Below are positions 9,093-17,425 of a stretch of 51,025 bases of DNA, in pieces. Each line of letters opens with the position of its first letter. Position 1 is the first letter of the stretch. Origin of the DNA: Chitinophaga pinensis (GTDB lineage Bacteria; Bacteroidota; Bacteroidia; NS11-12g; UBA955); contig CAMBFD010000008.1 in the NCBI GenBank assembly GCA_945865625.1, positions 1 to 51,025 on the forward strand, given 5' to 3'. The notes under the pieces were generated by a model. That model saw only the letters and a list, made by a program, of their open reading frames with translations, made no database searches and was not told the DNA's origin. The translations under genes and the position numbers were made by a program.

Positions 9093-9449
9093 ATGAAAAA
9101 TCTCTCAAAATCAAAATGGCGTGGACAAAATGGGAAATTCACAAAATGTAAAAATTGTGGTAAAGGTTTTACGGTAATTGCCTATAATAAACATCGGTTA
9201 AATTGTGGCTTAAATGTAACAACCTCAACAGAGAGCACGAGTTTAGCTACAACACTGCACAAGACAATGAAAAACAGGTCGAAATTTAGAGGTTCAATAA
9301 ATCAGGTGCACCCTTCAAAAGGAAAGAAACGTAGCGAAGTAATAGCAGAACTAAAACGAGGCAAGTTGAATGGTCCTTATACAAAAGAAGATGAAAAAGA
9401 ACTTAATCGTATTGTAGGCAGCCGTAATGCTGGTTTTGTTAGGAAATGA
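9093..9449 (+). CDS. Small C2HC zinc-finger-like protein, unknown function
   Basis: CKNCGKGFTVIAYNKHRLNC; 18 bp downstream of hsdR. Confidence 0.6.
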   Translation: MKNLSKSKWRGQNGKFTKCKNCGKGFTVIAYNKHRLNCGLNVTTSTESTSLATTLHKTMKNRSKFRGSINQVHPSKGKKRSEVIAELKRGKLNGPYTKEDEKELNRIVGSRNAGFVRK

Positions 9450-9571
9450 AAATCAAAACCACATCTAATGATTATTATATAATACTCCCTGAATCCTGGA
9501 CTGAAACCAAGAGCAACAAATTGGTATTTTGGTTTAAGAACTGGGGGGCTATTATAGATAAAGCGTATTAA
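9446..9571 (+). CDS. 41-aa hypothetical ORF translationally overlapping the zinc-finger gene
   Basis: ATGA overlap at 9446; MKIKTTSNDYYIILPESWTETKSNKLVFWFKNWGAIIDKAY*; absent from ORF track because of length. Confidence 0.4.
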   Translation: MKIKTTSNDYYIILPESWTETKSNKLVFWFKNWGAIIDKAY

Positions 9572-9589
9572 GTGCAGTGTATTTTTTTT

Positions 9590-10510
9590 CTAATCGTAGT
9601 ACTCATATTGCCAAACGTCATATTTTTTTCGACATTCTGATACGAATTGGCTGCATTCTATTTTGTTGCCTAGATAATCATATTTATAGATGTTTTTCGA
9701 GACCAAACTACCATCTGGGCCATACTGATGTGTTTCTACTAAACTACCCATATCGTTATATTTATACGAATCTGTGAATTTAATTGTATTGTCTTCATTG
9801 AAAACAATGAGTTCAATTAGATTCCCCTGAACATCATATTTAAAAGTACTGCTCAATTTACCGTTATAGTAGAAATATGCAAATTCAATGGACTTATCTT
9901 TATATAGATAGATATTTTTACTCGAACAAACTCCTTTAGCATCGTATTCGCAACTTTCAAGTTCATTATTGTTAATGTCGTATTTGTAAGTGGAATGACT
10001 TCTTTTTCTACCATCAGAATTGTAACGGGTTTGTTCAATTATTTTATCACTATCATTATAGGTGTTAACACAAGTAAACTGTATTTCTAAAATATTGGCA
10101 GCATTAGAATTGGAATTTCTAAATTCAACAATATGGCCCTTATTGTCAAATTTGCCAGTCTTACGATGTAATAACTTGCCATCTGCGTTGAACTTTTTCC
10201 GTTCAATTATTTTATCGCTGGTATCGTATATGTAAATTTTGCGACTTTGCAATATGTCATTTTTATTATAGAAATACTCTTCAATCAGATTGCCTGTGTT
10301 GTCGAAATTATTAGTCATACGCCTTAATAACATGCCATCTACGTCAAAATTTGATTCCGTGTAAGATTTCACTTTTCCTTTTAACTTTCCAAATTCCCAA
10401 GCATTTCGAAAATATTCAGGTTGAGCATTTTGAGAATACACCGTGCTCACCACGGTGAAAATTGATAAAATTAATAATTTTATTTTTTTCATGATTGATG
10501 GGTATGACAA
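9590..10510 (-). CDS. Secreted protein with YD/RHS-like short repeats (start probably MKKIKLLIL at 10492)
   Basis: Signal peptide MKKIKLLILSIFTVVSTVYS; repeated pattern YD..G..IE...Y..DG.L. Confidence 0.7.
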   Translation of the reverse strand: MSYPSIMKKIKLLILSIFTVVSTVYSQNAQPEYFRNAWEFGKLKGKVKSYTESNFDVDGMLLRRMTNNFDNTGNLIEEYFYNKNDILQSRKIYIYDTSDKIIERKKFNADGKLLHRKTGKFDNKGHIVEFRNSNSNAANILEIQFTCVNTYNDSDKIIEQTRYNSDGRKRSHSTYKYDINNNELESCEYDAKGVCSSKNIYLYKDKSIEFAYFYYNGKLSSTFKYDVQGNLIELIVFNEDNTIKFTDSYKYNDMGSLVETHQYGPDGSLVSKNIYKYDYLGNKIECSQFVSECRKKYDVWQYEYYD

Positions 10511-10660
10511 ATGATTTTAAATTTAATTATCATTAATTTTAAATCGCCATAAAAAAACAATTAAATCTCCAAATTATAGAAGTTTGACACTTAGATGGAA
10601 TATGACTTAATGAAATAAATCACCAAAAAAAATAGAGTATCTGATGAATTCTATCTTTAT

Positions 10661-10897
10661 TTAGTTGCGACATTTTAGTCTCGCATTATTTAGTCCATCA
10701 TATTTTTCAGCACATCTCTGAAGCTTTACTTTCTGAGACGGTGTCGTATTTAAAAGCCATAATCCACCATTATATACTCCAACTTTTTCTGCAAGTTTTG
10801 AACAATCACAAGCAGAAGGCCCACAAGCGCTAAGTATTGTTGATATTGTTAACAATAAGAAAATACCTTTTAGTTTAGTTGTTGTTTTTACACCCAT
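10661..10897 (-). CDS. Small lipoprotein
   Basis: Lipobox LLTISTILSACG. Confidence 0.6.
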   Translation of the reverse strand: MGVKTTTKLKGIFLLLTISTILSACGPSACDCSKLAEKVGVYNGGLWLLNTTPSQKVKLQRCAEKYDGLNNARLKCRN

Positions 10898-11009
10898 ATT
10901 TCAAAGATAAAAAATTTTTGCACTTATTGTTTGAACTCATGAACTAAAATATTAAATTCGTATCTGTCGGAATAGTATACCAAACACTAACTAAATAAAA
11001 TATTACAAA

Positions 11010-12182
11010 ATGAATTTCTTTTACAAAGTTTTATTTTTAGGTTTGTTTATTTTTTTAAATTTTGCCAAATGTGCAAATGATGGTTTAGAAACTGTTAAGA
11101 TAGGGAATCAAGAATGGTTGACAGAAGATTTAAAAACGTCAAAATATAATAATGGAGATCCTATTTTTGAAGCAAAATTGCCAGAGGAATGGGAGCAATA
11201 CGGCAAAAATCAAACAGGGTGTTTTAGAATACTTCATAATGGTACATTCATATATAACGGATTTGCAATAGCAGATTCACGAGGTATTTTACCTGAAGGG
11301 TTTGCTTTACCCGAATACGATGACTTTCAAGAACTACTTGAAAATCTTGGCGGAGTTGGCGATTGTGGTGTCCCCGCAGAAAAATCAATGGCAGTATACA
11401 CCTATCATTGTACCCAATTTGATGAAAAACTTGGGGGATTGATGGAAGTTGAAATTAAGGGGAATAACAATTCTGCGTTTAATGCCAAAGAAGGGGGATT
11501 CGTTTATAATCATGGTGCCATCGGTAACGAAGGGCCGTGTTCCTTTTGGTGGACATCAACATTAGAAGGAACAGATTTAGTTTCCTTAGGAATCGGATAT
11601 TGTTCGAATGACATAGGTGGTAAGACCATATGTGAGAAATCATTTGGTTTTGCAGTAAGAGGTTTGAAGAAAACAAAAAATACGATTCAAAATCAACGAC
11701 TTAAACTAAATCAATCTGTTATTCATAAATCTCCAAACACTGAGTCAATTGAACTTATTAATTCCATCATCAGAATTACTGGTAAAGATTTTAATCGTGG
11801 AACTAGTGTCACTGGCCTGGTTAAAGGCGAGTCTGTAATGGCAATTATACCAAACAATACTACAGTGAATGTAGTAGTAAAATATCGTTATTTTGTGTCA
11901 TCGGGAATTGAAGAAGCCCAAGAAGAAGGTACACTGCAGAATTTCAAAATAACAACAGATGGTCCGAATAATACTAAAACAATCTCTGCAGAATGGAATA
12001 ATTTAGATGCATATGCGGGAGATGGTACATTTACATTCAGGCTCTACAGCGAGGATGAACCTCAAACTATTATTGCACAAATCGATTCAAAAAATGGTAG
12101 CAATTGGCGCCATAGTGCTTGGATTGAACTTTCAAATGATAGCTACAAAAAGATCCTTGAATTCATATCTGTTGAAAAATAA
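11010..12182 (+). CDS. FISUMP-domain secreted protein
   Basis: VKIGNQEWLTEDLKTSKYNNGDPI and later WWTSTLEG..FAVRGLKK typical of FISUMP (Fib_succ_major) domain. Confidence 0.8.
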   Translation: MNFFYKVLFLGLFIFLNFAKCANDGLETVKIGNQEWLTEDLKTSKYNNGDPIFEAKLPEEWEQYGKNQTGCFRILHNGTFIYNGFAIADSRGILPEGFALPEYDDFQELLENLGGVGDCGVPAEKSMAVYTYHCTQFDEKLGGLMEVEIKGNNNSAFNAKEGGFVYNHGAIGNEGPCSFWWTSTLEGTDLVSLGIGYCSNDIGGKTICEKSFGFAVRGLKKTKNTIQNQRLKLNQSVIHKSPNTESIELINSIIRITGKDFNRGTSVTGLVKGESVMAIIPNNTTVNVVVKYRYFVSSGIEEAQEEGTLQNFKITTDGPNNTKTISAEWNNLDAYAGDGTFTFRLYSEDEPQTIIAQIDSKNGSNWRHSAWIELSNDSYKKILEFISVEK

Positions 12183-12282
12183 TAAATGATATTACGAAAT
12201 ATCCTTTTAGCAATCAATTTGATTTGAAAACAGCAATTTATATCTTCAACCGAAACAACAAATTCAATTAAATATCAACCCA

Positions 12283-12474
12283 ATGAGGCAAAAGAATTTA
12301 GTTCAACAAATCAGAGATGTAATAAAAAATGGACTGGTAAAAGAACCATTTAAAGCCACTGATTTCACATTTCTCAGTAAAAGTCCAAGTTTTATTTCAA
12401 AGCACGCAGTTGGAAATGGTAAATATACTGAATACTTTGTCAGAGTTGGAATAGGGACATACAAGCTAAAATGA
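12283..12474 (+). CDS. Small wHTH-like hypothetical protein
   Basis: 63 aa ending SKHAVGNGKYTEYFVRVGIGTYKLK, resembling the terminal strands of HARE/wHTH domains. Confidence 0.45.
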   Translation: MRQKNLVQQIRDVIKNGLVKEPFKATDFTFLSKSPSFISKHAVGNGKYTEYFVRVGIGTYKLK

Positions 12475-12600
12475 GAAATCTAGCTAATAATAGCATTTGC
12501 TGAAAATTAAAATTTAGGTCGTTAAATAATTTTAACATAGCCAAAAGGTATATATTATATTAAAAGAAAAACCCCACCCATTACTGAGTGGAGTATCTTT

Positions 12601-12654
12601 TCAAAGCCAGCCCTTTTCCGCAAAACTCGTGTAATCACTATCCAGACCCTCTAC
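12601..12654 (-). pseudogene. radC 3' end relic
   Basis: Minus strand encodes ..VEGLDSDYTSFAEKGWL* versus intact RadC C-terminus KDDYSSFTEKGWL*. Confidence 0.75.
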
Positions 12655-12748
12655 TTAGCAATCAATTGCATTGTTTTGCAAAATCATTAGTTTTTACTAT
12701 AATTGAACGTTCATAACGCATTGTATAGCATAACACAACAAACTCAAT

Positions 12749-13258
12749 ATGAAAAAAAGTACAATTTTCCGTTTCTCTCTTCTTGCCGCAGTTTGCGGAC
12801 TCTTCTTTCTTCAGTCTTGTGAAAAAGACCCTGTAACTCCTCCTGTCGATAACTCTGCCAATGTAAAGCCTTATATTCTTGTAAATGGAGTAAAATTTGT
12901 TTGTGCAAAACCTAGCGTTTTAAGGGTTAATGGGACAGCCTTCGATTCAACGTTGACTTGGTGGGGAACAGGTTCTTCAGATACCATTATAACTATTAGC
13001 CATCAAAAAAATGAGATTAAAGTAGGTTCGTATCAGGTTGATTCAACTGGTTTTGGAGATCCTGGATTTATTACATGTGGAATGAGATGGGGTACTATGT
13101 CCTCTTCACCAAACATTAACATTGCGAAAGGTACTTATGAGTTGAAACGTGAAAATGGAAAATTTGTTTCCTATTTAAAAAATGGCGAAGGCTTTAATGG
13201 TTTAAAACATAATCAGCGTTTCTACAACATAGAATTCAAGGTTGTTTGGCCATATTGA
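12749..13258 (+). CDS. Lipoprotein, unknown function
   Basis: Lipobox GLFFLQSCEKDP; cargo gene flanked by radC relic and intact radC. Confidence 0.75.
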   Translation: MKKSTIFRFSLLAAVCGLFFLQSCEKDPVTPPVDNSANVKPYILVNGVKFVCAKPSVLRVNGTAFDSTLTWWGTGSSDTIITISHQKNEIKVGSYQVDSTGFGDPGFITCGMRWGTMSSSPNINIAKGTYELKRENGKFVSYLKNGEGFNGLKHNQRFYNIEFKVVWPY

Positions 13259-13324
13259 TAGTATTTTCTTGATGCTGCTGATTGTTACTAACTCGGTGCA
13301 TCTTAATTCTTCATTCAAATAAAG

Positions 13325-13348
13325 AGGGCTGGTATTATAACCAGCCCT
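13325..13348. terminator. Hairpin terminator shared by lipoprotein gene and radC 3' end
   Basis: AGGGCTGGT-ATTATA-ACCAGCCCT followed by TTTTCT. Confidence 0.7.
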
Positions 13349-13790
13349 TTTCTGTAAAACTGGAGTAATCATCCTTTATCCCTAGGATGAGATGGTCAAT
13401 CAATCGGATGTCCAATAGCTCGCCTGCTTCTTTGATCTTTTTCGTAAGCTTCAAATCCTCATCCGAAGCTTCTAGATTGCCACTGGGATGATTGTGTGCA
13501 ATCACGATTCCTGAAGCAAGAACTTTGAGAGCGGTTGCGAAGATGATGCGATGATCTACCACAGTAGCTGAAATGCCACCTTTGAACGCTTTTAAGCCCC
13601 CAATCACCCTGTTGGCTCTATTCATGAATAGAACGACAAATTGTTCGTTCAAACCCAAGGAATTGGGCTCAAATAGCTCTTTGAGTAGTCGGTAGGCATC
13701 AGAAGAATTTCTGATTTGCGGTAGCGGTGTTTCTTTGGGTGAGTAACCAATGGAAAGTTCACGTAGTTTGAGTAGTTGGTTTTCGTTCAT
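13335..13790 (-). CDS. radC: RadC/JAB (MPN+) domain protein
   Basis: AHNHPSGNLEASDEDLKLTKKIKEAGELLDIRLIDHLILG (JAMM motif). Confidence 0.93.
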   Translation of the reverse strand: MNENQLLKLRELSIGYSPKETPLPQIRNSSDAYRLLKELFEPNSLGLNEQFVVLFMNRANRVIGGLKAFKGGISATVVDHRIIFATALKVLASGIVIAHNHPSGNLEASDEDLKLTKKIKEAGELLDIRLIDHLILGIKDDYSSFTEKGWL

Positions 13791-13860
13791 ACGCTAGAGA
13801 AGAGAAAAATCCCACAGCATAAGCCATGGGATAATTCTACACTTAGGGAAACTTAAGGAA

Positions 13861-14784
13861 TCAGCAAAACGTTTGAAGCAAGGATGAAGCATTTACACCC
13901 CTGTCCAACAAACGATCGATGTAGGAGCTCTTATTTGCTCCCGTGAAGAGGTTGTAAAGCCTCCAAAGATTGATTTCACCATCAGTTCTACTGAAGTTTG
14001 GATCGTTGTAGTACCCTTCAACCACTTGATTGATTTGGGAATCCCCAAACTCGAGCTTAGGTAGTAGCGCTTTCTCCTCTTTTGGCATGTACAAGTACAT
14101 TCTGCAGCGTCCAATGAACTCAGCAAACTGTTGTTCGGTTAGATTGATGTTTTGCCAGCATTCAAATTGGTCTAATGTCGCTTGAGGTTCAAACTCCCGA
14201 ATCATTTGCTTAGTCCTTTGGGTGATTTCATCCACACTGAACACTCTGAGATCGTCAACAATCCCATCTGTCCACACACATAGGTTACAGCACACTCGGT
14301 TTTTAAACCCAATGAACAGTTTGAACTTCTCCAAGCTTTTCTTCGAATGAAGATTTTCTAGGTGGTAGCTTTTCACCCCTCCAATGGTAAGCGTGAGTTC
14401 GTCATCGCCAATCATTCTTTTAACCGAAGGTATTTCGATGGCAAACATCATTCGCTCGTAGTACAAAGTCTCTTCATGGGATTCCAGATCACTGGCTTTT
14501 TTATGACGTGCTTCAGGTATTCTTCCCTTAACAGGGTGAGAAACACGGATTACAGGATCGTTGGAATGATAGAAGGCGCTTACTCCGTCCAAAACTGCTT
14601 CAATGAACTCATGATGTGAGATAGCAGCTTCGTTGTCCTTGGCAAAAACAGGAATTGTACACCCGTAGAGCAACTCATTCATCGAAACAGGCAAAGTGTT
14701 CGCTTCAATGAATACAGGGGCTGAAATGGTCTGTAAATCGCTCTCAATAGCCAAGTCGCTAAAGGGATTGTTATGATTGTCCAT
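13861..14784 (-). CDS. DUF3871-like protein
   Basis: Overall composition and motifs (FKLFIGFKNRVCCNLCVWTDG) as recalled for Bacteroidota DUF3871 proteins; overlaps ATPase gene. Confidence 0.65.
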   Translation of the reverse strand: MDNHNNPFSDLAIESDLQTISAPVFIEANTLPVSMNELLYGCTIPVFAKDNEAAISHHEFIEAVLDGVSAFYHSNDPVIRVSHPVKGRIPEARHKKASDLESHEETLYYERMMFAIEIPSVKRMIGDDELTLTIGGVKSYHLENLHSKKSLEKFKLFIGFKNRVCCNLCVWTDGIVDDLRVFSVDEITQRTKQMIREFEPQATLDQFECWQNINLTEQQFAEFIGRCRMYLYMPKEEKALLPKLEFGDSQINQVVEGYYNDPNFSRTDGEINLWRLYNLFTGANKSSYIDRLLDRGVNASSLLQTFC

Positions 14785-15664
14785 TGGTATACCTCCCTTC
14801 TTTCTGTAGTTCGTTTTTACGCTTCAAAAACACATCGTAGTTTTCTTGGGAGTGGTCTATTTTACCCCACAGTACCACCAGTTCTTCTAGGTGTTTGACT
14901 TCTGCAACCATTTCCTCTACTGAAGGAGCGGTAACTTCAAACCTAGGCTCTCTTTCGATTCTTTCAGCTACCTCGGTAGATTGGATTCTGACTCCATTAC
15001 ACCATTCCACAATCTTTTCACCTGTTTGCTCGGTGATTTTGAACGGAATGCTGGCTGAGAATAGTTGAGTGCGGTCTTTTGAGCATGTGGCGTTGTGATT
15101 GATGTCAACATCCATAACAATTGTGAACTCGTAATCCATCCCATCTTTGGTGACAGACTTCAAACCCACTTTCTCGGGAGTCATTTTACCGTTTTTGTCG
15201 CTTAGTACATAGTCTTGTTTGGTTCTAAAGGTAACAATGATGTGACAATCGCTCTGAAGAATCTTCTGAACAAGGGAATTGTGTCTAGGGGTTACTTTGC
15301 TCCAATTGGTAAAGGAGTTGCCTACCATCCCTGCATGGATTTCCAGAATTCCACCTTCGCCATCCCATTCATGAGACAGTGAATCGATAACAATAACCTT
15401 CACACCAGATTGTTCGCATAGTTCAATCGCTTGAATGTAGCTCTCAGGCGTAAATGGCTTACCAATGGAAAGAACATTGTAGTTCCCCAAATGGGCGTAG
15501 AGGTCAGCAGAATGGCTCTCTGTGTCGATGACGCAGATGTCACTCCATTGATTTGTGAGTCCTTTTGCAAGTAGTAAAGAAGAATAGGTCTTCCCGCTAC
15601 CACTGCAACCTTGAATGGCCAGTTTGATTTTGGCTCTCTTTCGTTGTGCTTGTGTGATTTTCAT
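14771..15664 (-). CDS. Sak4-like RecA-fold ATPase (phage/element AAA ATPase)
   Basis: Walker A IQGCSGSGKTYSSLLL, Walker B VKVIVIDSLSHEW, sensor-like DCHIIVTFRTKQDY. Confidence 0.8.
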   Translation of the reverse strand: MKITQAQRKRAKIKLAIQGCSGSGKTYSSLLLAKGLTNQWSDICVIDTESHSADLYAHLGNYNVLSIGKPFTPESYIQAIELCEQSGVKVIVIDSLSHEWDGEGGILEIHAGMVGNSFTNWSKVTPRHNSLVQKILQSDCHIIVTFRTKQDYVLSDKNGKMTPEKVGLKSVTKDGMDYEFTIVMDVDINHNATCSKDRTQLFSASIPFKITEQTGEKIVEWCNGVRIQSTEVAERIEREPRFEVTAPSVEEMVAEVKHLEELVVLWGKIDHSQENYDVFLKRKNELQKEGRYTNGQS

Positions 15665-16044
15665 AATTTTTTATGTTAGCAGTAGCAGAAAGAAAAAAGG
15701 AAACCAATTTAGTAGGACTAATCAGTTAGGTTATGAAATCCAATTTAACTGTATATCTATATTAACTCGAAATGTTACAATGTAGGGGAGTGGTCGGTTT
15801 CCCCTAGAGAGATAGGGGGTGTCAATTAGACTACCCCCACAGTCATTTGTATAGGAAATGATGGTGAGGGTTGGAAATTTTGGTAGAATTAGGTCCCAAA
15901 GTGCGAACTGAACTGCGAACTGAAAGGTGATTTTTGGGGTATAATTTGGGAAATTATAACATTTTAGGTTAAATTTGAAAAAGCACTTTTTTTACAAATT
16001 TGCCTAATGTTCTACTTCATTAACCATTGAAAACACTGGTAAAG
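15514..16044. repeat. Direct repeat copy B (right end of the element in this window)
   Basis: See copy A at 1-530. Confidence 0.93.
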
Positions 16045-16054
16045 TCAATAAAAA

Positions 16055-16076
16055 AGCCCCTCATTGCTGAGAGGCT
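16055..16076. terminator. Hairpin terminator following tRNA-Met
   Basis: AGCCCCTCA-TTGC-TGAGAGGCT with A-run to the left (minus strand T-run). Confidence 0.75.
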
Positions 16077-16081
16077 TTCTG

Positions 16082-16155
16082 TGGGCCCACTTGGAATCGA
16101 ACCAAGCACCTACTGATTATGAGTCAGTTGCTCTAACCGAATGAGCTATAGGCCC
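16082..16155 (-). tRNA. tRNA-Met (CAT)
   Basis: Full cloverleaf: acceptor GGGCCTA/TGGGCCC, anticodon arm ACTGA-CTCATAA-TCAGT; elongator Met versus Ile2 cannot be distinguished by eye. Confidence 0.85.
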
Positions 16156-16220
16156 GATTTGAGGGTGCAAATATACAAAATTCAATCAAATATTGCAATT
16201 CAACGCGTATGCTTAACACC

Positions 16221-16964
16221 TCACATAAAATCCAACACACAATTCACCCCGTATTTGGCGTGCTTTCTTATTGATATTCCCACCTCGATATATCCCTCAG
16301 AAAGACAAATATAACGGTGACCTAAACTCGGCACACCATCGTCGATCAGGAGCTGTAAAACAATTGAAAGCCCACTTCCACAACCATAGGAAATACACTC
16401 TCCCATGAAATACGAATCGCACTTTTTCTTGGTTTTCCGATTCACACTCCTGGTATGTCCAACAAAACCCAACTCCCCAGATACAATTGCGTGGCAATCG
16501 GCAGATGCATATAACTTTCTATCTGGCAACAATGTACCCATTGGTTTTAGCGACATCATTTTTTCAACCAAACTGTTTTCATAAGAATTATTCTTATCCC
16601 AATTGGGAATCACAAACTTCTCACAGAATTCCTTTGGCCTAGTTCTGGCAAAATTCAAGTAGTTATAAACGTCTTTTTCTATATCTGTGGCAAACACGCA
16701 TTTCGCGATTACGAGTGAATCTGCTTTAAATTTCAAATAAGGCACTTTGCTTTTATCGTTTGCCACTTTCACCATCAAGAGTTGCTTTGCCTGACCCAAC
16801 GAATCCCTCAATAACTTATGCTGTTTCTTAAAATTAGCAACCTCATTTTTCAAGGTTGAATTTTGATCCTTCAACTGCTCCAATTCATTTCGCTTTTGCG
16901 TCACCATTTCCTGGCTCACGCAACCTGTTAAAATCAATATAACCAAACCAAAATATTTACCCAT
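16221..16964 (-). CDS. CAP/SCP-domain lipoprotein with N-terminal coiled coil
   Basis: Lipobox LILTGC; LNFARTRPKEFCEKF..GHTR..GECISYG..LLIDDGVPSLGHR. Confidence 0.85.
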   Translation of the reverse strand: MGKYFGLVILILTGCVSQEMVTQKRNELEQLKDQNSTLKNEVANFKKQHKLLRDSLGQAKQLLMVKVANDKSKVPYLKFKADSLVIAKCVFATDIEKDVYNYLNFARTRPKEFCEKFVIPNWDKNNSYENSLVEKMMSLKPMGTLLPDRKLYASADCHAIVSGELGFVGHTRSVNRKTKKKCDSYFMGECISYGCGSGLSIVLQLLIDDGVPSLGHRYICLSEGYIEVGISIRKHAKYGVNCVLDFM

Positions 16965-16968
16965 GATT

Positions 16969-17190
16969 TTATAATTTAGGATTTAACAAACGCTTATAAT
17001 AAGCAAGACTATCACTAATAACTTTATTCTTATTATTTTCTTGATGCCATTTTTTGATGATGCTGAGCGACTTTTTCTTCTCAGCCAAAATATCGGCATC
17101 TAGCCCTTTCACTTCATAATAATTTTGAATGCCGCAAGAAGTGCAATTCAATGAAATCAAGATCAATATTAAAGGGAAAAGCTTTCGCAT
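16969..17190 (-). CDS. Small lipoprotein
   Basis: MRKLFPLILILISLNCTSCG. Confidence 0.5.
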   Translation of the reverse strand: MRKLFPLILILISLNCTSCGIQNYYEVKGLDADILAEKKKSLSIIKKWHQENNKNKVISDSLAYYKRLLNPKL

Positions 17191-17380
17191 ATAATTTCAT
17201 AACGAAAGTAACCTATCATTTATTGTAAAAAAAATAGAGTCGCTATTTTCATAACAACTCTACGCTTTTTATTCACAGAAGTTTCCGTCGACTTAAATAG
17301 GTTAACGTTTCACACATTTCATGGTCATACCATTCATGGTTAGACGCAAAATCAATCTGAAAAGTTACAAACCACAAAAA

Positions 17381-17402
17381 AAGAGTGGCATAAACCACTC
17401 TT
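17381..17402. terminator. Terminator downstream of OM protein 1
   Basis: AAGAGTGG-CATAAA-CCACTCTT with adjacent A-run; duplicated at 18179. Confidence 0.8.
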
Positions 17403-17425
17403 ATAAAATATCATATCTGCTTTCT

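Larger units (their letters stand above)
643..16081. mobile_element. Integrative element / genomic island (boundaries approximate) with tyrosine integrase at left and RadC-DUF3871-ATPase module at right, inserted beside tRNA
   Basis: Integrase next to a tRNA-like sequence, tRNA at the other end, repeated right-end module, accessory cargo (type I R-M); no capsid or relaxase genes recognised. Confidence 0.8.

Noticed and set aside
13893-14126. 77-aa ORF in the DUF3871-like gene
   Set aside because: Same strand but an alternate frame of a longer ORF; no independent support.
15400-15603. 67-aa ORF in the ATPase gene
   Set aside because: Alternate frame of a conserved Walker A/B protein; spurious.
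14771-15664. BREX/DISARM or other known defence ATPase
   Set aside because: Single RecA-fold ATPase paired with DUF3871-like and RadC proteins fits a phage/element recombination module better; no other defence signature genes present.
643-16081. Prophage or conjugative element (ICE)
   Set aside because: No capsid, portal, terminase, relaxase, MobA/B or T4SS/Tra genes seen; only integrase, polymerase-like and recombination genes support a generic integrative element.
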